A stretch of DNA of 64,000 bases, taken from contig DUOO01000026.1 of NCBI GenBank assembly GCA_012838795.1, positions 1-64,000 of the forward strand, given 5' to 3'. Positions 59,504-64,000 of the stretch are shown in pieces (within the stretch, counting starts at the first letter, position 1; each line of letters begins with the position of its first letter). A model generated the notes under the pieces. The model had not been told where the DNA came from and searched no databases. It saw nothing but the letters and a program-made list of their open reading frames with translations. The position numbers were made by a program, and so were the translations under genes. This DNA is from Clostridiaceae bacterium (GTDB lineage Bacteria > Bacillota > Clostridia > Saccharofermentanales > DTU023).

Positions 59504-61405
59504 TTACAATAATTTCTTTGCATACTTCAGATTCTCAATAGCTTGATTCATACGTTGTGTCATATTCATCACAGATCCGTTTTCATCTACAACTCGCATT
59601 GAACCTCGGATCACTTTTGTTTGCCAATCTACTGCAGGAAAAAACTTCTCTTGTTCACTCCAAAGATAAGGCACTGGAAAAAATCCGGCGGCAAAGGCTA
59701 AGAAAAATCCTTCCGGAGTATAAAGATCTTGTATATTCTCCTCTAATGTTTTAAGCATGACTCTTGAATTTGCATAGAGTTCTTTTTCACGTTGCCCAAC
59801 TTCAATATTTTTACTCATATCATCAATCAAGCCCTTTTTGCGAGCTTCACGATACTGTTTTATAGTATGCAGAGTAATTTGTATACTCTCATTAATTATA
59901 TCCGGAGTTGCCAAATGAGATGCCTCTGAATAACTAACAACATGAATAACATCAGGACTTGTCTGATTATATGGCTCAATATCATCCATCAAACAGCTGA
60001 CCGAAGCCAGTTGTATCTTTGCTTCATGCAGATCAGGTCTAAAATAATCCAGACCGGCTCGTGGTTGAAATATGATTTTAAAATTTCCATCTTCCAAACT
60101 TCTGACTAATTTCAATAATGTTCTTGATTTTGCTAAATCTTGTACTCCCCATGTACTTCGCGGTGTATTAAGCATATTTTGTAAAACAAAAGTTTTTACT
60201 CCGCATTTTTTAGCAAGCTTAGCCGCCAAATATGCAACAACAATATAAGTTATGTCATCGGAACCCCGAAATGCGAAATGATGAGAAACATTGGCTTCCA
60301 GAGGCTTGTCGGTAGTTGCTATATAGTCGATGGTTTTAAAGTGCTCTTGCAGATTGGTGTATAAATCATATGGGCCACGACTATCCAATTGATTAAACCA
60401 CCATAAAGACAGCGCGTGCCAAGCGATATTTATCGTATCTTCATACATTTTTGCCAATTGCGGAATGTTTTTTGTTCCGGCATATGTGCGCACCAAAAGC
60501 GGTCTGGACTGTTCATACAGATAACGATAATCTGCTTCCGAATTAACCGGAACTCCTCCGCCATTTATTCTGCCTGCCCAATTTTCCGAAAAATTTGATT
60601 GAGATAACTGAGAAGTTCCCAAAGATAAAATATCCAGTAAACCTTGTTCAGCTAACTGTTTCACCCATGAACCGCATTCAAGCACCGCTTCTTCTCTTTT
60701 TTGATCGGAACGGTAAGGCCCTACATGTGCTCTGACTAAAGGTCTGACATTGTTGCCGTAATTTTTGGCAGTAGCTTTTAGTCTTTTTAATAATGTATCC
60801 TGATTCGTACCGAATCCCTGATAATCGGCGGCAGATTTATCATTGTATGAATGATATTTACCTGACTCAATTATTTCTTTACCGAACTGATATAGTGAAT
60901 CGTCATATTGGCTGACTTCAAGCATGTCTTGTGGAATTAAGTTTGACGGAACTTTCATTAAAGATAAAGTCTCACCAATTGTTTCACCGCCTTGAAAGCA
61001 TGTGTAAATTCCGGAAAACTTTTGTTCGACTGCCAGACAAGTTTGAGGCAGACCGCCAAAAAACAACAAATCGATATTTCCATCTTGAAATTTGAGCATT
61101 CTTTGTTGTTTAAGTTCTTCTAAAATGAAACCCAGCATGTTTAATGCATCTGTATGATCAAGTCGATAACTGATACCTAAACGATTTATCCGGTTAGCTC
61201 GAATCCAATTTATTACTTCTGTTCTTGCAGAATGATCATGATAATAACTCAATGCTTTCTGAACTTTTTCATCAGCAATAACTACTCGAAAACCGCATTC
61301 AGTCAATAATTCACCGGCTGTTTGTAAACCTATCGTATGTGCATCGTTAGCAGGTTTCATTAAACCGTATACCGCTCTTAAATCAGAAAGTTTCATCTGT
61401 GTCAT
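59504..61405 (-). CDS. Cobalamin-binding / glutamate-mutase-E-like fusion protein
   Basis: N-terminal B12-domain signature DAHTIG...SYRL...GG (DxHxxG...SxL...GG pattern) followed by a long barrel-like domain reminiscent of MutE. Confidence 0.65.
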   Translation of the reverse strand: MTQMKLSDLRAVYGLMKPANDAHTIGLQTAGELLTECGFRVVIADEKVQKALSYYHDHSARTEVINWIRANRINRLGISYRLDHTDALNMLGFILEELKQQRMLKFQDGNIDLLFFGGLPQTCLAVEQKFSGIYTCFQGGETIGETLSLMKVPSNLIPQDMLEVSQYDDSLYQFGKEIIESGKYHSYNDKSAADYQGFGTNQDTLLKRLKATAKNYGNNVRPLVRAHVGPYRSDQKREEAVLECGSWVKQLAEQGLLDILSLGTSQLSQSNFSENWAGRINGGGVPVNSEADYRYLYEQSRPLLVRTYAGTKNIPQLAKMYEDTINIAWHALSLWWFNQLDSRGPYDLYTNLQEHFKTIDYIATTDKPLEANVSHHFAFRGSDDITYIVVAYLAAKLAKKCGVKTFVLQNMLNTPRSTWGVQDLAKSRTLLKLVRSLEDGNFKIIFQPRAGLDYFRPDLHEAKIQLASVSCLMDDIEPYNQTSPDVIHVVSYSEASHLATPDIINESIQITLHTIKQYREARKKGLIDDMSKNIEVGQREKELYANSRVMLKTLEENIQDLYTPEGFFLAFAAGFFPVPYLWSEQEKFFPAVDWQTKVIRGSMRVVDENGSVMNMTQRMNQAIENLKYAKKLL

Positions 61406-61446
61406 CCTTATGAATTTTAAATAATACTCTAGTTAAACAGTTTAAA

Positions 61447-62541
61447 TTAGTAGATCTCCTCTGCATCATCCTTGCGGACCAGTCTTTGGAAGAAATCTAC
61501 AAAATCTATTTCGCGCAAATTTCTTCCGCTTTCACGAAAATCTATATGCATGAGCTTGGAACCAAGATCTATAATTAAGCTTGTATAGCTCATGTCAATA
61601 TCAAACATCAAACCTAAAGCCTCCAAAGGCACCAATCCGTACGGAATATCTTCCAAAATATAGCGATGATTTATCGTTGAAGGAGCTAATATTTCCGAAT
61701 AAGCATTCGTATTTTGAATTTTTTCATACAGATTACTGCCTTGAGACTGATAACTGCGAGTAAGCCAATCACTAGTACTTTCAATTTCACAATCCAAAGC
61801 CAGTGCAACTTGCATTCTCTCCCGATCCATAGCTTCAAGGTATTCAGCAATACGTGGTGTAACACCTTGGTGATAATAAAGATAATCTGTATATTGATCT
61901 TCGGTTCTGCCGGTATTTAACAATAAGGGCGCACAATGCAAAATCATACCTACATTACCGATCGAAGTTTGAATCATTGAATCCGCCGGACGATAATTTT
62001 GTTTAAGATCCGGAGACAGCCTGTTATATATTTCTTCATTACTGACAATACCTAATCCTGATAAATATACTGCATTTTTAATAGCATATAAATAAACAAG
62101 ATCTACCGAGAGTTTGCGGCAAGTATGGATTACAGTTTGAGCTTCCGCGATTAACGGTCGATTCGGATTATTTCCTTTATTATAGAAATGTCTGAATTCA
62201 ATTGCACCACAAGTACGTCCCGGACTGAGAATAATCAATGGTTCACACTGTAAACATTCACTGAATTGAATCGCTAACTCACTATGAGAATAAGCAGGCG
62301 AAGTGATAATCACGATTTCCGGTTCAGCCAAGGCTAAATTCAAATCCGGAGTTGCATCTTTCAGAACCGCTTCTCCCTCAATTACACCTTTCATATTTAC
62401 AATTTTAGTATGCATGAGCTTTTTAATATTTTCTTCCGTTCGATTCCAAAGAATTACCTCATGCCCGGCAATTGCTAATTGCCCTGCCATTGACAAGCCC
62501 GAGTTTCCTGCACCGATTACTGAAATTTTCATATAAATCAC
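61447..62541 (-). CDS. NAD/opine dehydrogenase-like protein (octopine/nopaline dehydrogenase family)
   Basis: MKISVIGAGNSGLSMAGQLAIAGHEVILWNR; C-terminal octopine-DH-like region (EDIPYGLVPLEALG). Confidence 0.82.
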   Translation of the reverse strand: MIYMKISVIGAGNSGLSMAGQLAIAGHEVILWNRTEENIKKLMHTKIVNMKGVIEGEAVLKDATPDLNLALAEPEIVIITSPAYSHSELAIQFSECLQCEPLIILSPGRTCGAIEFRHFYNKGNNPNRPLIAEAQTVIHTCRKLSVDLVYLYAIKNAVYLSGLGIVSNEEIYNRLSPDLKQNYRPADSMIQTSIGNVGMILHCAPLLLNTGRTEDQYTDYLYYHQGVTPRIAEYLEAMDRERMQVALALDCEIESTSDWLTRSYQSQGSNLYEKIQNTNAYSEILAPSTINHRYILEDIPYGLVPLEALGLMFDIDMSYTSLIIDLGSKLMHIDFRESGRNLREIDFVDFFQRLVRKDDAEEIY

Positions 62542-62825
62542 CTATATTCTTCTTAAAATATTTAATTTCCCCAAATTATCTCTAATAATTTTTTATAAAA
62601 TAATTTAAATCAATCTCTGCTATTTCTCTTATAAGAACTGAAATTTTAAAGTCCTAAACGATCACCCTAAAATTAATTGTTGTATCATAAAACTTATATT
62701 ATTAAAATAACAATTCTTAAATAGATTAAATCTGAGTTGATATTAAACTACTGACATTAGATTCTTGATAAAAAACGAAGATATTATTAAATATATTATA
62801 ACAAAAATGCCATATTTCACCAAAT

Positions 62826-62860
62826 AAATAAGGCTAATCTTAATCAGATCAGCCTTATTT
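62826..62860. terminator. Terminator downstream of tRNA cluster
   Basis: aaataaggct...agccttattt stem. Confidence 0.65.
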
Positions 62861-62887
62861 GTAACTCGAATTATTTTGAGTTCTAAG

Positions 62888-62963
62888 TGGTTGCGGAGGC
62901 AGGATTCGAACCTGCGACCTCCGGGTTATGAGCCCGACAAGCTACCAGCTGCTCCACTCCGCG
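62888..62963 (-). tRNA. tRNA-Met(CAT), initiator-like
   Basis: CGCGGAGTGGAGCAG...GGGCTCATAACCC...; C1-A72 mismatch; encoded CCA. Confidence 0.93.
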
Positions 62964-63003
62964 GTATTTATGTATTTGTTTGATTGATGAGAACAAACTC
63001 TAG

Positions 63004-63091
63004 TGGTGCTCGTGGCCGGACTCGAACCGGCACGAATGTTTAGTTCGACGGATTTTAAGTCCGTTGCGTCTGCCAGTTCCGCCACACGAGC
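63004..63091 (-). tRNA. tRNA-Leu(TAA)
   Basis: GCTCGTGTGGCGGAACTGGCAGACGC, anticodon TAA, long variable arm, encoded CCA. Confidence 0.93.
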
Positions 63092-63178
63092 GTTTGGCTT
63101 GCCCTCTTTAGTGCTTAACCATACTATCACCCGATTTTATATTTGTCAAACTAATTCCTGTTACAGGCTGCATAAATT

Positions 63179-63997
63179 TTATTCAGCATTTTTATTTTCT
63201 TTTTTCTCTTCAATCTTGGCAGTTTTCTGCTCTGCAAAAGAATTTCTTTCCCAGAATACTCCATCTACATAACCTTGAATTTCTGTATTGGTGTCAGCTA
63301 TTTCAAGTCTTTGTTCCGCCCATAAACAATATTGTTTGTCTATTTCTATGCCTACATAGTGACGTTTCAATTTTTTCGCGACGACACTTGTAGTTCCGGA
63401 GCCTAAAAAAGGATCAAGAATAATATCATTTTCATTTGAGCTGGCCAAAATCATTTTCGCGATTAATTTTTCAGATTTTTGAGTCGGATGAGCGGTGTTT
63501 TCCGGCATTGACCAAAAGGGAATCGTAATATCATCCCAAAAATTCGAGGGATGTGTATCTCTGAAATTGCCATTTTCAGTTTCTTGCCAATCTTTGGGTT
63601 TACCATCGATGCGATATGGTGCGATAACTCTTTTACGTGTTTTTACTGCATTCAGATTGAAAGTATATTGATCGCCTTTTGTTGCAAACCATATGTCTTC
63701 CATGCCATTTTTCCAATTTGCTTTTGCACCTCTGCCCTTTTCTCGTTGCCAAGTAATTCGATTCCGGATTTTAAAATAATCATCTAAAACATTTCCGATT
63801 ATAATACCGGATTCCCAATCACAACAAACATAAATGGAGCCGTTTGTTTTTAAAAGGGGAGCAAGCAAAGTGAGCCATTTGTGTGAGTAATTTTCATATT
63901 CTGCTTTCGACTTTTTGGAAAATGTTTTTTTATTGAACATTTTGGTCAAGTTATATGGTGGATCTGCAATGATTAAATCAAAACTTTCTTTTGGCAA
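63179..63997 (-). CDS. Beta-class site-specific DNA methyltransferase, 5' end cut by window edge
   Basis: LIIADPPYNLTK (motif IV) then ILDPFLGSGTTSVVAKKLKRHYVGIE (motif I); likely continues past 64000. Confidence 0.9.
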   Translation of the reverse strand: MPKESFDLIIADPPYNLTKMFNKKTFSKKSKAEYENYSHKWLTLLAPLLKTNGSIYVCCDWESGIIIGNVLDDYFKIRNRITWQREKGRGAKANWKNGMEDIWFATKGDQYTFNLNAVKTRKRVIAPYRIDGKPKDWQETENGNFRDTHPSNFWDDITIPFWSMPENTAHPTQKSEKLIAKMILASSNENDIILDPFLGSGTTSVVAKKLKRHYVGIEIDKQYCLWAEQRLEIADTNTEIQGYVDGVFWERNSFAEQKTAKIEEKKENKNAE

Positions 63998-64000
63998 ATG

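Noticed and set aside
59266-59523. 85-aa Cys-rich ORF
   Set aside because: Overlaps the 3' end of the B12-like gene; no convincing RBS or family signature.
62942-63272. ORFs 62942-63130 (-) and 63003-63272 (+)
   Set aside because: They overlap the initiator tRNA-Met and tRNA-Leu genes; translations are tRNA sequence, not protein.
1-64000. CRISPR arrays, rRNA operons, IS transposase genes
   Set aside because: None seen: no regular repeat-spacer arrays, no rRNA sequence, and no transposase ORFs in the window.

Overview
Low-GC Firmicutes/Clostridia-like chromosomal window. Most of it is ordinary housekeeping content: dhaKLM, secG, rho, mreB, a ydjGHI-like SPFH/zinc-ribbon/TPM module, an MBOAT/DHHW acyltransferase pair, leuS, uppP, an ABC exporter with a two-component system, pgeF, an M18 aminopeptidase, murI, tex, ricT, holB, darA, tmk, and four tRNAs. 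The main accessory region lies at about 15.9-26.6 kb, next to tRNA-Ser(GGA). It contains a truncated NlpC/P60-M23 hydrolase, a small serine recombinase and four near-identical 9-2-9 palindromes. It also contains a five-gene minus-strand operon: XRE regulator, beta-class DNA methyltransferase, PD-(D/E)XK + gamma-class N6-methyltransferase fusion, OLD-type ATPase/TOPRIM nuclease (GajA-like), and UvrD-like helicase (GajB-like). I read this as a candidate composite defence system that couples restriction-modification genes to a Gabija-type nuclease/helicase pair. Other points of interest are a radical-SAM paralogue that has lost its cluster-binding cysteines, located upstream of a patatin gene with no usable AUG; a B12-binding/mutase-like protein beside an opine-dehydrogenase-like protein; a short leader-peptide/terminator element; and structured intergenic DNA near tRNA-Ser. 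All calls come from reading the sequence and translations. No homology search was run.
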